From Acidimicrobiales bacterium (GTDB lineage Bacteria > Actinomycetota > Acidimicrobiia > Acidimicrobiales > SHLQ01): a stretch of 64,000 nucleotides of DNA. Each line of letters begins with the position of its first letter. Positions within the stretch are counted from its first letter, which is position 1. Location of the stretch: positions 98,277-162,276 of the forward strand of contig JAHDEJ010000006.1 of NCBI GenBank assembly GCA_020628865.1, in the 5' to 3' direction. Position numbers and translations under genes: made by a program. Below are positions 41,297 through 51,189 of the stretch, piece by piece. The notes under the pieces were generated by a model. The model searched no databases, had not been told where the DNA came from, and saw nothing but the letters and a program-made list of their open reading frames with translations.

Positions 41297-42649
41297 TCAG
41301 TGGTGGCCGGCGTCCGGGGTTGCCGGCTCGGCGGGTGCTTCGAGCGGCCGCACCCGAATCTGGGTGATCTTGTGACCCTCGAGCTGCTCGACGGTGAGCT
41401 CGTGGCCCTGGGCTTCGACCTGACGGCCGACGGGCGGGAGCGTTCCGGTGGCGGCGAGCACGAGGCCGGCGAGCGTGGTGACGTCGGCGTGGTCGAACAC
41501 GAAGCCGTGATCGTCGCGCAGCTCGGCGAGTGTGGTTTCGCCGTCGAGGGTGACGGACCCGTCGTCGTGGACGACGGCGGGAAGGTCGTGGTCGCCGGCC
41601 GGGTCGTCGATGACCTCGGAGATGATGTCGTCCAGGGTGACGATGCCGATCGTGCCGCCGAGCTCGTCGACCACGAGGGCGGCGTGAATGCGCTCGGTCT
41701 TGAAGCGGGCGAGCAGGTCGTCGGCGGCCGTGTTGCCGGTCACCGTCGGGAGGTTGCGAACGAGCGTGGAGAGGTTGATCGGATCGTCGGACTGCGACAC
41801 CCGGACGAAGTCCTTCACGTGGAGGATGCCGATCACGTGGTCGAGGTCGTCGATGAACACCGGGTAGCGGGAGGTCGACGAGGCCGTGATCCGAGCGGCG
41901 ATGTCGGCGCGGGTGGCGTCGTGCGGGATGGCGAGCACGTGGGGGCGTGAGGTCATGAGCTCTTCGGCCGTGAGCTCTTCGAGTTCGAAGATGTTGTGGA
42001 TGATCTCCCGCTGGAGTTCGGGGAGCTCACCGCCTTCGGCGGCTTCGTCGGTGACGATCGCCAGTTCTTCCGAGCTGTAGAGCGACATGGCCTTGTCCGG
42101 CTCCGGGATGCGCAGGAGGCGCATGAGGGAGAAGGCGACCCAGTTGAGGGCGGCGACGGCAGGGCGGAAGATGAAGCTGAACGTCCGCATGATGGGGTTC
42201 ACCCGGATGCTGGTGCCCTCGGGAGACTGCAGTGCGAGCGCCTTCGGGATCATCTCGCCGAGCACGACGTGCAGGTACGTGATGATGCTGAGGGCGACGA
42301 GGAATCCGACGGTGTGGGCGGCGCCTTCGGAGAGGCCGAGGTCCTCGAAGGGGTCGTAGAGCCAGTGGGCGATGGCGGGTTCGCCGTACATACCGAGGCC
42401 GATCGACGCCAGCGTGATGCCGAGCTGGGCGACGGCGATGTAGCTGTCCTTGCCGGCGGGGCGATCGAAGACCTTGAGCAGCCACTTGGCGCCACGGTTG
42501 CCGTTCTCGGCGAGGTCGACGAAGCGGGTGCGGCGGGAGCCGACCAGGGCGAACTCGGCGGCGACGAAGACGCCGTTGATCAGCACGAGCGCAATGACGG
42601 CGATGACGGGGAGGAGGACTCCGGTGACAAGGTCGACGGCGAGGATCAT
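41297..42649 (-). CDS. CorC/HlyC family protein (DUF21-CBS-CBS-CorC_HlyC)
   Basis: 450 aa; N-terminal TM DUF21 region, MTSRPHVLAIPHDAT, RYPVFIDDLDHVIGILHVKDF CBS, VVDELGGTIGIVTLDDIISEVIDD. Confidence 0.9.
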   Translation of the reverse strand: MILAVDLVTGVLLPVIAVIALVLINGVFVAAEFALVGSRRTRFVDLAENGNRGAKWLLKVFDRPAGKDSYIAVAQLGITLASIGLGMYGEPAIAHWLYDPFEDLGLSEGAAHTVGFLVALSIITYLHVVLGEMIPKALALQSPEGTSIRVNPIMRTFSFIFRPAVAALNWVAFSLMRLLRIPEPDKAMSLYSSEELAIVTDEAAEGGELPELQREIIHNIFELEELTAEELMTSRPHVLAIPHDATRADIAARITASSTSRYPVFIDDLDHVIGILHVKDFVRVSQSDDPINLSTLVRNLPTVTGNTAADDLLARFKTERIHAALVVDELGGTIGIVTLDDIISEVIDDPAGDHDLPAVVHDDGSVTLDGETTLAELRDDHGFVFDHADVTTLAGLVLAATGTLPPVGRQVEAQGHELTVEQLEGHKITQIRVRPLEAPAEPATPDAGHH

Positions 42650-43986
42650 GACGCGTCCTCACCTCGCATGAAGCTCACCCGATCGACGAGCGTGCCGTCG
42701 ATCGAGTCGACCCGCAGCGGCGGATGGTCAGGCGGCATCACGACGTCGTCCTCGTCGGACTTCGACGCAACTTCCTGGGCGGCGGTGACGATCGGGACCG
42801 TGTCGCCGATGACGGGGAGCCGGCCAAGGTGGTGCCAGACGTAGCCGCCGACGGTGTCCACCTCGTCTTCGGGAAGGGCCAGTTCGAACCGTTCGTTGAT
42901 GACGCGAAGGAGGACATCGCCGCGGATGGAGACCTTCTGGCCGTCGATGGTGATGGGATCCGGCTCGACGTCGAACTCGTCGTTCACCTCGCCGAAGATC
43001 TCCTCGATGGCGTCCTCGCGAGTGGCCATGCCGGAGATCGAGCCGAACTCGTTGACGACGATGGCGACGTGCACGCCTTCGGTGGAGAAGGTGTTGAGCA
43101 GCGGGGTGACTTCGAAGACCTCGCTGACGACGAAGGCGTCTTCGGCGAGGTCGCCGACCGTGGCGTCGGATCCGGCTTCGACGGCGAGGTAGAGGGCGCG
43201 GAGCGTGACGAGCCCGACCACGTCCTCGCCGTTCGTGACCGGGAAGCGGGAGTAGGGGCTGGCGGAGAATTCGGTGAGCGCATCGCCGACCGGGGTCGAA
43301 TGCTCGACCGTGATCATGCGGCGGCGCGGCGTCATGATCTCGCGGACGAGCCGGTCGGACACGGAGAGCGCCCCGGCGAGCATCTCGCGTTCAGCCGAGT
43401 CGATCAGGCCACCGGCCGCGGATGCCGAGTAGAGGCCGGCGAGTTCCTCGGGCGAGTGGACGTGGGAGTGCGAGTGGTCGATATTGAGGCCGAGTCGCTT
43501 CATGATCCAGAAGGCGGATCCGTTGAAGACGACGACGAGCGGGCGAAGCAGCCACTGGCTGATACGCATGGGGGTGAGCGTGGCGATGGCCAGTCGTTCC
43601 GGGTAGCGCAGCGCGATGGTCTTCGGGAGGAGCTCGCCGAGGACGACCTGCAGCGCGGTGATGAAGAGCAGGATGGCGATGATGGCGACGGTCGGGCCGA
43701 GGCTGCCGAATTGCTCTTCGAACAGGGGGATGAGCTGTGCCTGGCCGTAGGCACCGGCGACGAGGCTGGAGAGCGTGATGCCGACCTGGCAGGCCGCGAC
43801 ATAGTTGTCGAGCCGCTTCGGGTCCTTGAGGGTTTCGAGCAACCCTGCGGCTCCGCTGTTGCCGGCCTCGGCGGATTCCTGCACTCGGGAGCGACGGGAT
43901 CCGACGGTCGCGAATTCGGCCGCCACGTAGAGGGCGTTGAATCCGACCATCACGAGGATGAGGAGGAGTACGACGATGGTGTTCAT
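42646..43986 (-). CDS. CorC/HlyC family protein (DUF21-CBS-CorC_HlyC), paralog of downstream gene
   Basis: 446 aa; RFPVTNGEDVVGLVTLRALYLAVEAG, VVNEFGSISGMATREDAIEEIFGE; 4-bp overlap with downstream paralog. Confidence 0.9.
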   Translation of the reverse strand: MNTIVVLLLILVMVGFNALYVAAEFATVGSRRSRVQESAEAGNSGAAGLLETLKDPKRLDNYVAACQVGITLSSLVAGAYGQAQLIPLFEEQFGSLGPTVAIIAILLFITALQVVLGELLPKTIALRYPERLAIATLTPMRISQWLLRPLVVVFNGSAFWIMKRLGLNIDHSHSHVHSPEELAGLYSASAAGGLIDSAEREMLAGALSVSDRLVREIMTPRRRMITVEHSTPVGDALTEFSASPYSRFPVTNGEDVVGLVTLRALYLAVEAGSDATVGDLAEDAFVVSEVFEVTPLLNTFSTEGVHVAIVVNEFGSISGMATREDAIEEIFGEVNDEFDVEPDPITIDGQKVSIRGDVLLRVINERFELALPEDEVDTVGGYVWHHLGRLPVIGDTVPIVTAAQEVASKSDEDDVVMPPDHPPLRVDSIDGTLVDRVSFMRGEDAS

Positions 43987-44025
43987 CCGAATTGCAATCG
44001 TAGTGAGGTCAGAGCGGTTGCGACG

Positions 44026-44670
44026 TCATTGGCGGTGGGCAACGTGTTGGGCGAGTCGTTGGTGGCAGAGAACGTCGGCTTCGCGCAGGTTGCCGGCCGA
44101 GGACCGGAGCACGTCGTGGACGAGGGCGTCGGTGGCGAAGTCGGGCGGGGCATCGCCGATCGCCACGCTGCGAAGGCGGAGGTCGATGACCTGCTGGAGC
44201 AGGGCGTGGTCGGCGGGTCCCAGGTGGTGGGTGACGACGCGGAGGCCGGCTCGTGTGGCGGGCCGGGTGAGGTCGCGGTGGGTGCCGGCGACGAGTGTGG
44301 CGCCGTTGGCTGCGCAGGTGCGGAACCATCGCGCACGAACCGGCGCTGGCATGCGGTCGAGCTCGTCGCCGTAGACGATGCCGCCGTCTGGCTGGGGTGG
44401 GGCTGCCCATCGGGAGCGCCAGGGGTTGCGAGGGACCCAGTGGTACGGACCGGGGTGTTGGGCCTGCCAGTGCTTGAGCTGTGAGGTCTTTCCAGCGCCG
44501 GCCTCACCGATGAGTTGCACGAGGGTGCCTGCGCCGGGCGGTGGTGTGGGGAAGCCGCGGTCGACGAAGGCGTCGCCGAGCACATGGTCGTGCGACGGCG
44601 CGGCAAAGGGGTTGGCGCGCAAGCCGTGGTCGGCGTAGCGGTCGCCGTGCCGTGGTTGGCGGTCAGCCAT
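44026..44670 (-). CDS. P-loop (AAA-like) NTPase of unknown function
   Basis: LVQLIGEAGAGKTSQLKHW Walker A; GGIVYGDELDR Walker B-like; start ATG 44670 overlaps upstream gene. Confidence 0.7.
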   Translation of the reverse strand: MADRQPRHGDRYADHGLRANPFAAPSHDHVLGDAFVDRGFPTPPPGAGTLVQLIGEAGAGKTSQLKHWQAQHPGPYHWVPRNPWRSRWAAPPQPDGGIVYGDELDRMPAPVRARWFRTCAANGATLVAGTHRDLTRPATRAGLRVVTHHLGPADHALLQQVIDLRLRSVAIGDAPPDFATDALVHDVLRSSAGNLREADVLCHQRLAQHVAHRQ

Positions 44671-45097
44671 GGCCGAGCGGGTGGGCTCGGTCGTAGCGGC
44701 CGAGTCCGCCCCGGGGGACGACGAGGACCTCGGCGCTCGACTTTTGGTCGACCTTGAGCCGGAGGTCGGTCCGGGCTTCGATTTCCCAGCGGACCCGGAT
44801 GAGCATCCCGTCGTAGGAGATGGGTTCGTCGTGCGGGACGTGGAGGTCGACCTGGCCGGAGGCCATTCCGAACTGGTCGACGGGCAGCTCGACGGTGGCG
44901 ACCTCTGCGGAGTCCACTTCGCCACGGCCCTCGGTGTAGCGGTGGAGGCGGATTCGGACGGCCCGGATCTGGCCGACCGTGCGGTCGTTGAGCTCGCCGT
45001 CGGTCGGCGATCGCTTGACGTTGCATCGGAAGAAGTCGCCGACCTCGGCGATGTCGTGCTCGAGGTGGATGACGAGGTTGGGGTCGTGCTCCCTCAT
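44663..45097 (-). CDS. hypothetical protein, beta-rich (arrestin/Spo0M-like fold suspected)
   Basis: 144 aa MREHDPNLVIHLEHDIAEVGDFFRCNVKRSP...; overlapping starts/stops with both neighbours. Confidence 0.55.
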   Translation of the reverse strand: MREHDPNLVIHLEHDIAEVGDFFRCNVKRSPTDGELNDRTVGQIRAVRIRLHRYTEGRGEVDSAEVATVELPVDQFGMASGQVDLHVPHDEPISYDGMLIRVRWEIEARTDLRLKVDQKSSAEVLVVPRGGLGRYDRAHPLGHG

Positions 45098-45747
45098 CGG
45101 CCGGCCTCCGGTGGCGCGTCCTGGATGTTCTGGTGGGGCTGGGCGAGCTCGGCGACGACGGGGATCCGGAAGGACATGCGTTTGTCGGCGCCGTTCGGGT
45201 TGGTCAGCTCGAGTTTCAGTTCCCAGGTGATCTCGTTGTGGGTGAGGTCCATGGTCGGGGCGCCGCGGTCGAGGGGGATGGTGAGCTCGATGGTTCCGTC
45301 GAATCGGCCCTGCGCGAGCGGTCCCATGCCGGATACGGGGAGGAGGGCGGGCGTGGCGGTGTCGGTTCGGGTCTCCGTTCCCACCTTGTAGATGGCCTTC
45401 TCGGTGCAGATGAGTTCGCCGGTGATTGCGATCGTTCCGTCGGGGACCGAGGTCTTCGCCACCCGGTGGACGTGGAGCTGTTGGCTCGAGCCGAGGGTGA
45501 GCGGCCATTCGCTGAACACGACTTCGATGGGGTTCCAGCGACGCATTTCCCGGATGCTCCATGCGGCGACCGCCAGCGCTGCGAGGAAGAGCAGACCGAG
45601 GATCGCCATGACGATGCCGTTGCTCCGGGCGAGGAACATGAGGAACGCGAGGATGATCGCGGCCGCGATGCCGATGAACGAGAAGGTGGACGCGCTGTCG
45701 TCGACCTCCCGATGCCCGCCGGGTGGGATGTTGGTCGTGCCGGTCAC
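45094..45747 (-). CDS. membrane protein of unknown function (2 TM + soluble beta-rich C-terminal domain)
   Basis: FSFIGIAAAIILAFLMFLARSNGIVMAILGLLFLAALAVAAW; start GTG 45747 inferred. Confidence 0.6.
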   Translation of the reverse strand: MTGTTNIPPGGHREVDDSASTFSFIGIAAAIILAFLMFLARSNGIVMAILGLLFLAALAVAAWSIREMRRWNPIEVVFSEWPLTLGSSQQLHVHRVAKTSVPDGTIAITGELICTEKAIYKVGTETRTDTATPALLPVSGMGPLAQGRFDGTIELTIPLDRGAPTMDLTHNEITWELKLELTNPNGADKRMSFRIPVVAELAQPHQNIQDAPPEAGR

Positions 45748-45852
45748 AGCCCGACAGTACCTGCCCCCGGTGAAGGGGTCGCGTCTCACTTTCACCCGCT
45801 GCGACGGCGAGACCTGCCATCATGCACGCGAGCGAGAACGGGGTTCGACGAC

Positions 45853-46710
45853 ATGGCAGGACTTGCGGCAGAGCTTGAGGCCGATCTCGGCAGTGCGGTG
45901 ACGTCGATGCGTGCGGTCGGCGGCGGAGACATGGCGGAAGCGTTCGCTGTCGACCTGGCGGATGGCCGCCGAGTGTTCGCCAAGACGCATGCTGCGCCAC
46001 CCGAGGGGTTCTTCAGCCGTGAGGCCGGCGACCTGCGCTGGTTGCGGGCCCCCGACGTGCTGCCCGTGCCCGAGGTGTTGGCCGTCAGCGACGAGGCGCC
46101 TGCTCGGTTGGTTCTGGAGTGGATCGCTCCGGGTGGCCGGAGTGGCTCGGATGAGGCGGCGTTCGGCCGCGATCTGGCTGCCTTGCACCGTGCCGGTGCG
46201 GAGACGTTCGGTCGCACGGACGGCCGTACGACCGGATCGCAGGCTCTGCCCAACGAACCATGCGCCAGCTGGGTGGAGTTCTTCGCCGAGCGCCGGCTGC
46301 TTCCGCTGGCCCGGATGGCAGCAGACCGGGGCGCCTTGCCAGGCCGGCTCGTGAGCGAGCTGGAGGGTGTCGCCGGTCGTCTGGAGGCATTGGGCGGTCC
46401 CGCGGAACCGCCTGCTCGGCTCCACGGTGATCTGTGGGCGGGGAACCGGCTGGTTGATGCAGATGGTCGGAGCTGGCTGATCGATCCGGCGAGCCATGGC
46501 GGCCATCGCGAGTTCGATCTGGCGATGATGCGGTTGTTCGGCGGGTTTGGTGAGCCGGCCTTTCGGGCCTATGACGAGGTGTTCCCGCTCGCCGATGGCT
46601 GGCAGGACAGGATCGGGCTGCATCAGCTCGCTCCGCTGGTGGTGCACGCCATCAAGTTCGGTGGTGGCTATGTGAGCGCCGTCGACGACGCCCTCGCCGG
46701 CCTCCGCTGA
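45853..46710 (+). CDS. fructosamine kinase family protein
   Basis: VGGGDMAEAFAVDLADGRRVFAKTH, LEWIAPGGR, ARLHGDLWAGNRLVDADGRSWLIDPASHGGHREFDLAMMRLFGGF. Confidence 0.9.
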   Translation: MAGLAAELEADLGSAVTSMRAVGGGDMAEAFAVDLADGRRVFAKTHAAPPEGFFSREAGDLRWLRAPDVLPVPEVLAVSDEAPARLVLEWIAPGGRSGSDEAAFGRDLAALHRAGAETFGRTDGRTTGSQALPNEPCASWVEFFAERRLLPLARMAADRGALPGRLVSELEGVAGRLEALGGPAEPPARLHGDLWAGNRLVDADGRSWLIDPASHGGHREFDLAMMRLFGGFGEPAFRAYDEVFPLADGWQDRIGLHQLAPLVVHAIKFGGGYVSAVDDALAGLR

Positions 46711-46732
46711 CCGCAGTGCGGTAGTGTCGGGC

Positions 46733-47101
46733 ATGGCCGAACACGAGCACCGGGACGACCACATCGAGCGGGATGCAACGGTGATTCCGTTTCCCACGGT
46801 GCAGCCCGCCCCGACGCCGGAGGAGCGGCCGAAGGTGCGCCACGCCATTGGCGAGGTGTTGCGTGAGGAGCGCACTGCGCAGGATCGGACGCTGGCCGAT
46901 GTCGCCGAGGACGCGGCCGTGTCGCTGCCGTACCTGAGCGAGATCGAGCGCGGTCGCAAGGAAGTCTCGTCCGACCTGCTCGAGTCGGTTTGTGATGCGC
47001 TCGATGTGGACGTGCCGACGGTGCTCGAGCGGGCGGCGCGGCGCCTACGGGTGCACGGCGGAATCGTCGGTGGGCCCCAGATGCGCCTGCTCGCGGCCTG
47101 A
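46733..47101 (+). CDS. clgR: XRE-family transcriptional regulator, ClgR-like
   Basis: [57 protein letters not shown]-terminus ...LLAA; adjacent to two clpP genes. Confidence 0.75.
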   Translation: MAEHEHRDDHIERDATVIPFPTVQPAPTPEERPKVRHAIGEVLREERTAQDRTLADVAEDAAVSLPYLSEIERGRKEVSSDLLESVCDALDVDVPTVLERAARRLRVHGGIVGGPQMRLLAA

Positions 47102-47698
47102 GCCCGCAGGCTCGTTCGTCAGCACGTCGTCCACCACCCCGTAGTCGACGGCATCCGCGGCCCGCAGCACCAGCGCTCGGTCGGTGTCGGCCCGAATCTG
47201 TTTGGCGTCTCGGTGCAGATGTCGGGCGAGCAACGCCTCGCCTTCTTCGCGCACTCGGGCCAGCTCGGCCGCTTCGAGGGCGAGGTCGCTGATCGATCCG
47301 CGGCTGAGCTCGGCGTGGGGTTGGTGGAGGAGGATCCGGGCGTGGGGCAGCGCGGCCCGTTTCCCAGCCGCGCCGGCGGCCAGGAGGATGGCCGCCGTGG
47401 ACGCTGCCTGGCCGACACACAGCGTCGCAACGTCCGGCGCGACGAATTGCATCGTGTCGTACACGGCGAGCGCTGCGCTGAACGATCCGCCGGGCGAGTT
47501 CAGGTAGAGCGAGACGTCCTGCTCGGGCGACTCGGAGGCGAGGTGGAGGAGCTGGGCGACGACGACGTTGGCGACGCCGTCGTCGATGGGGGTGCCGATG
47601 AAGATGATGCGGTCGGAGAGCAGGCGGCTGTAGACGTCGGCGACCCGCTCGCCCTTCGGCGTCCGTTCGAGGACGGTGGGAATCGTGTAGCTGCTCAT
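47045..47698 (-). CDS. clpP: ATP-dependent Clp protease proteolytic subunit
   Basis: [61 protein letters not shown] (active Ser), [10 protein letters not shown]. Confidence 0.93.
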   Translation of the reverse strand: MSSYTIPTVLERTPKGERVADVYSRLLSDRIIFIGTPIDDGVANVVVAQLLHLASESPEQDVSLYLNSPGGSFSAALAVYDTMQFVAPDVATLCVGQAASTAAILLAAGAAGKRAALPHARILLHQPHAELSRGSISDLALEAAELARVREEGEALLARHLHRDAKQIRADTDRALVLRAADAVDYGVVDDVLTNEPAGSGREQAHLGPTDDSAVHP

Positions 47699-48318
47699 GC
47701 GGCACCTGCCGTGGTGGTTGCGGCGGAGCCGATCAGGCCGACCTGGCGGACGGGACGGTGCGGGATGATGTCGTCGATCGACGAGACGATGTGGTCGACG
47801 AACCCGTAGGCGAGCGCTTGTTCGGCGTCGAACCAGCGGTCGCGGCCGACGTCCTCGATCACCTCGTCGAGGGTGTGGCCGGTGTGGCGGGCGATGATGC
47901 CTCGCATACGGTCGAGGGTGGCGAGCAGGTTGGCAGCCTGGATTTCGACGTCGGCCGCAGATCCGCCGAGGCCGGCGGACCCTTCGTGCATGACGACCTG
48001 TGCGTTGGGCAGGGCGAAGCGCTTTCCGGCGGTCCCGCTGCACAGCAGGACCTGGCCCATGCTGGCGGCGAAGCCGACGGCGACGGTGGCGACGTCGTTG
48101 GGGATGAGCTGCATGGTGTCGTACACGGCGAGGCCGGCCATCACGCTTCCACCCGGCGAGTTGATGAACAGGCAGATGTCGCTCTCGGGGTCCTCGGCGC
48201 TGAGCATGAGGAGTTGGCCGACGAGCCGGTTGGCGCTCTCGTCGCTCACGTCCTCGCCGAGGAGCAGGATGCGCCGTTCGAGGAGGCGCCCGATGGGGTC
48301 ATGTGCAGCAGGTGTCAT
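47695..48318 (-). CDS. clpP: ATP-dependent Clp protease proteolytic subunit (second ClpP)
   Basis: [71 protein letters not shown]; 4-bp overlap with downstream clpP. Confidence 0.93.
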   Translation of the reverse strand: MTPAAHDPIGRLLERRILLLGEDVSDESANRLVGQLLMLSAEDPESDICLFINSPGGSVMAGLAVYDTMQLIPNDVATVAVGFAASMGQVLLCSGTAGKRFALPNAQVVMHEGSAGLGGSAADVEIQAANLLATLDRMRGIIARHTGHTLDEVIEDVGRDRWFDAEQALAYGFVDHIVSSIDDIIPHRPVRQVGLIGSAATTTAGAA

Positions 48319-48351
48319 GCCGAAGCATGCGTGCGTTTGCGGACGCTCAGA

Positions 48352-48377
48352 CCCGTTTCTGCCACAGGCAGAACGGG
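48352..48377 (-). terminator. hairpin downstream of serine hydrolase gene (possible terminator)
   Basis: CCCGTTTCTGCC-ACA-GGCAGAACGGG, one bulged base; no clear T-tract. Confidence 0.5.
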
Positions 48378-48384
48378 CGGACGG

Positions 48385-49629
48385 TCAGGCGCCGGTGACC
48401 GCGGCGTGGACGAGCTCTTCGATCTCGTCCTTGAGGGCCTGTCCGGTGGAGGAGTCGTCTTCGACGATCACGTAGGCGCCATAGCCGTCGTCGAGGTCGA
48501 GCCAGGGAACGGCACCCCAGGCGCCGCCATCGCTGATGCGTCCGGTTTCGCGGTCGACCCACCAGCCCATGCCGTAGCCCGTGTCGCCGAACCCGGCGTC
48601 CCCGCCGTACGTGGCGGCGATGCGGTCGGCGTGCATCGTGTCGAGCGATGCCTGCGTGAGTACGGCGTTGCCGTCGCACTCGCCGCCGCGGAGGTGCATG
48701 AGAAGGAGCTTGCCGTAGTCGCCGGCGGTGATGTGGGCGCCGCCTTCGATGTTCGGGTTCTCGGATGGCGTGACGCCGTCCGGGTCGCCGGCGAATGCGG
48801 TGGGGTAGCCGGGGGCGCCGGTGAGCACGGCGCCGAGGCTGATGTAGCCGAGCGAGTCGACGCCGCATGGTCCGACGTAGATCTCGTCGATGAGTTCGTC
48901 CCAGCTCTTGCCGGAGACGGACTCGGCGACGGCGCCGGCTACCTGCCACTGCGCGCCGCCGTATCGGAATTCGGAGTCGGGCGGGACCTGGTCGGCATCG
49001 TCGTCGGAGCTGGTGAACACGGCGACGCCGCACTCCTGCAGCGTGTTCGGAACGCCCCATTGGCAGAGGTAGGGGCCGTAGAGGAGGTTGGGTCCGAGCC
49101 CGACGAGGCCGGAGGAGTTCGAGACGAGTTGGGCGGGTGTGATGCCCGGGTTGCCGACGGCCCAGTCGACCTGGCCTTCGATGGGTGCGTTGATGTCGAG
49201 CAGGCCGTCTTCCTGGAGCCGCAGCAGCACGCCGGCGGAGATCATCTTCGATGCGGATGCGATCATGCTGACCCGGTCGGCGTCGAACGTGCCGAAGTGT
49301 TCCTCGTACAGCACGCCCTGGTCGCGCTCGACGATGATGAGGCCGGCGCCTTCGAGGCCGGCATCGTCGACAAAGGCTTGGACCGTGTCGGTGATCTCGG
49401 CGAATGGGTCGGCGGGCGCCTCGGTTGTCGTCGTGGTTTCTTCGACGACCTCGGTGTCGGCGACCGTGGTGGTCGTCTCTGCTTCGGTGGTTGTTTCGAC
49501 CGCTGGAGCTTCAGTGGTTGTGACGTCGGCTTGGGCGGTGTCGGAGTTTTCGCTGGAGCATGCAGCGGCAAACAGGCCGATGACGGCGAGCAGTGCGACG
49601 AGACGGAAGCGGACGATGCGCGGGTGCAT
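48385..49629 (-). CDS. serine hydrolase / beta-lactamase-family lipoprotein
   Basis: Lipobox FAAACSS, Thr/Glu-rich linker, SMIASASKMISAG (SxxK), FRYGGAQWQVAG (YxG-like). Confidence 0.88.
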   Translation of the reverse strand: MHPRIVRFRLVALLAVIGLFAAACSSENSDTAQADVTTTEAPAVETTTEAETTTTVADTEVVEETTTTTEAPADPFAEITDTVQAFVDDAGLEGAGLIIVERDQGVLYEEHFGTFDADRVSMIASASKMISAGVLLRLQEDGLLDINAPIEGQVDWAVGNPGITPAQLVSNSSGLVGLGPNLLYGPYLCQWGVPNTLQECGVAVFTSSDDDADQVPPDSEFRYGGAQWQVAGAVAESVSGKSWDELIDEIYVGPCGVDSLGYISLGAVLTGAPGYPTAFAGDPDGVTPSENPNIEGGAHITAGDYGKLLLMHLRGGECDGNAVLTQASLDTMHADRIAATYGGDAGFGDTGYGMGWWVDRETGRISDGGAWGAVPWLDLDDGYGAYVIVEDDSSTGQALKDEIEELVHAAVTGA

Positions 49630-49688
49630 CGGCTCAAACTACTCCGAGCCGGGAGACGGTGGCGGTCGAAAGAATTTCGGGAGAGCTC

Positions 49689-49717
49689 TTGACTTCAAGT
49701 GCACTTGAAGTCATACA
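49689..49717 (+). promoter_or_regulatory. MerR-type promoter/operator: TTGACT-17 bp-CATACA with 22-bp perfect palindrome
   Basis: GACTTCAAGTG|CACTTGAAGTC at 49691-49712 within the promoter spacer. Confidence 0.7.
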
Positions 49718-49725
49718 ACCGAAGT

Positions 49726-50697
49726 ATGCACACCACGGCAACCGACCAGATGTTCCTCGACGCCATCGGCGAGCTGCAATCCACGCGTCACACCTACGGC
49801 GGCGGGCTGTCGAATCACGGTCCGATGGCTGTGGAGGCGCTCGTGTCGCTCGGCAAGCCGGAGGTCATACCGGCGTTCCTCGCCGATTATGTCCCTCGGC
49901 TGCGATCGGGCGCGCCAGCGGATCCGGTGGTCGGGCCGGTGCGTGGTTGGCTGGCGGACCGACTGCCCGATCTCGTGGCTTCCGCCGGCAAGCACGCAGG
50001 CCACGGGCTGCTACGGACGGCGCATGCGGTTCGGGCCATCGAACGAGTGGCGGCCCGCACCGGGGAGGTCCCGGAGGTGCTGTTGACCGAACTGTCTGCC
50101 GCTGTGGGCTACTGGCAGGCGGGGGACGAGGTGCTCCCCGTACCCTCCGCGCTCACGGGGTCCACGCCATTGCCAGCTTGGTACGACGAACTGCCTCGTC
50201 TTCCGCTTGAGGAGCGCGTGGACGGTCTGTTGACGGTCACCCTCGGCAAGGCGGCTCGAATGTCCGGGTTCGTGGAACAGGTGGCTCGTTTGGACTCGGC
50301 CGGCCAGGTGCCGGACATCCTCGACCAGCTCGCACTTGCGGCAGCCGGCCGGTACCTCGCGAACGACGGGTTGGCCAATTTCACGCTGCTGCACGGAGTG
50401 ACCGTCTCGTCGATGGCCCGTGTGCTGGTGCCCCACCTCCGGCCGAATGATCAGGCGCAATTGGCGGCGTCGGTCGCCGGGTTCGTGGCAGCGGCCGTCG
50501 TCGGCTTCGACGATGGGCCTGCGGTCGACGAGCGCACGTGGACGGTCGGGGAGGATCTTGCAACGGCCGCAGCGGCGTCGCTCGACGATCACACGATCAA
50601 GTTCGCTGACGCCTGCCTCGGCCTTGCCCAGCGAACCGGGTCGACTGTCCCGATCCGTGCGGTACAGCGACGGATCATCGAAACCGCACATCGTTGA
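49726..50697 (+). CDS. questin oxidase-like (DUF4243) family protein
   Basis: HTYGGGLSNHGPMAVEALVSLG..., HGLLRTAHAVRAIE; 323 aa from ATG 49726. Confidence 0.72.
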   Translation: MHTTATDQMFLDAIGELQSTRHTYGGGLSNHGPMAVEALVSLGKPEVIPAFLADYVPRLRSGAPADPVVGPVRGWLADRLPDLVASAGKHAGHGLLRTAHAVRAIERVAARTGEVPEVLLTELSAAVGYWQAGDEVLPVPSALTGSTPLPAWYDELPRLPLEERVDGLLTVTLGKAARMSGFVEQVARLDSAGQVPDILDQLALAAAGRYLANDGLANFTLLHGVTVSSMARVLVPHLRPNDQAQLAASVAGFVAAAVVGFDDGPAVDERTWTVGEDLATAAAASLDDHTIKFADACLGLAQRTGSTVPIRAVQRRIIETAHR

Positions 50698-50733
50698 ACA
50701 CCGCTCGACGGGAGTCCACTACGCTCCGCCCGT

Positions 50734-51189
50734 ATGGAGCCTGACGTCACCGTTTCCCGAGCCATCGCTGCGCCACCTGAGGCGGTGTTCGCTGCGCTGA
50801 CGGACATCACCCGTATGGGGGAGTGGTCGCCCGAGACGGTGCGAGCGGAATGGAAGGACGGTGCCACGGAAGCCGCGGTCGGTGCCGTGTTCACGGGGCA
50901 CAATCGCAACGGCGACAAGGAATGGTCGATCGACGCTGAGATCGTCGAGCTCGTGGAGAATGAGCGGTTCCGCTTCGATTGCTCGGTCCGAGGATTCGTG
51001 TTCTCCAAGTGGCGCTACGAGATCGAAGCGACCGATGGCGGCTGCCTCGTCACCGAGTCCACGCAGGACCTGCGGCCGCCCGAGTCGCTGGAACGGAGCG
51101 CCCAGATCTCTGGAGTCGCGGACCGTGCGACGCACAACCGGGCGGGAATGGAGCAGACGCTCGCCCGGCTCGCCGCTGCGTTGGAGTAG
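50734..51189 (+). CDS. SRPBCC family protein (polyketide cyclase/START-like)
   Basis: VTVSRAIAAPPEAVFAALTDITRMGEWSPETVRAEW... Confidence 0.85.
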   Translation: MEPDVTVSRAIAAPPEAVFAALTDITRMGEWSPETVRAEWKDGATEAAVGAVFTGHNRNGDKEWSIDAEIVELVENERFRFDCSVRGFVFSKWRYEIEATDGGCLVTESTQDLRPPESLERSAQISGVADRATHNRAGMEQTLARLAAALE

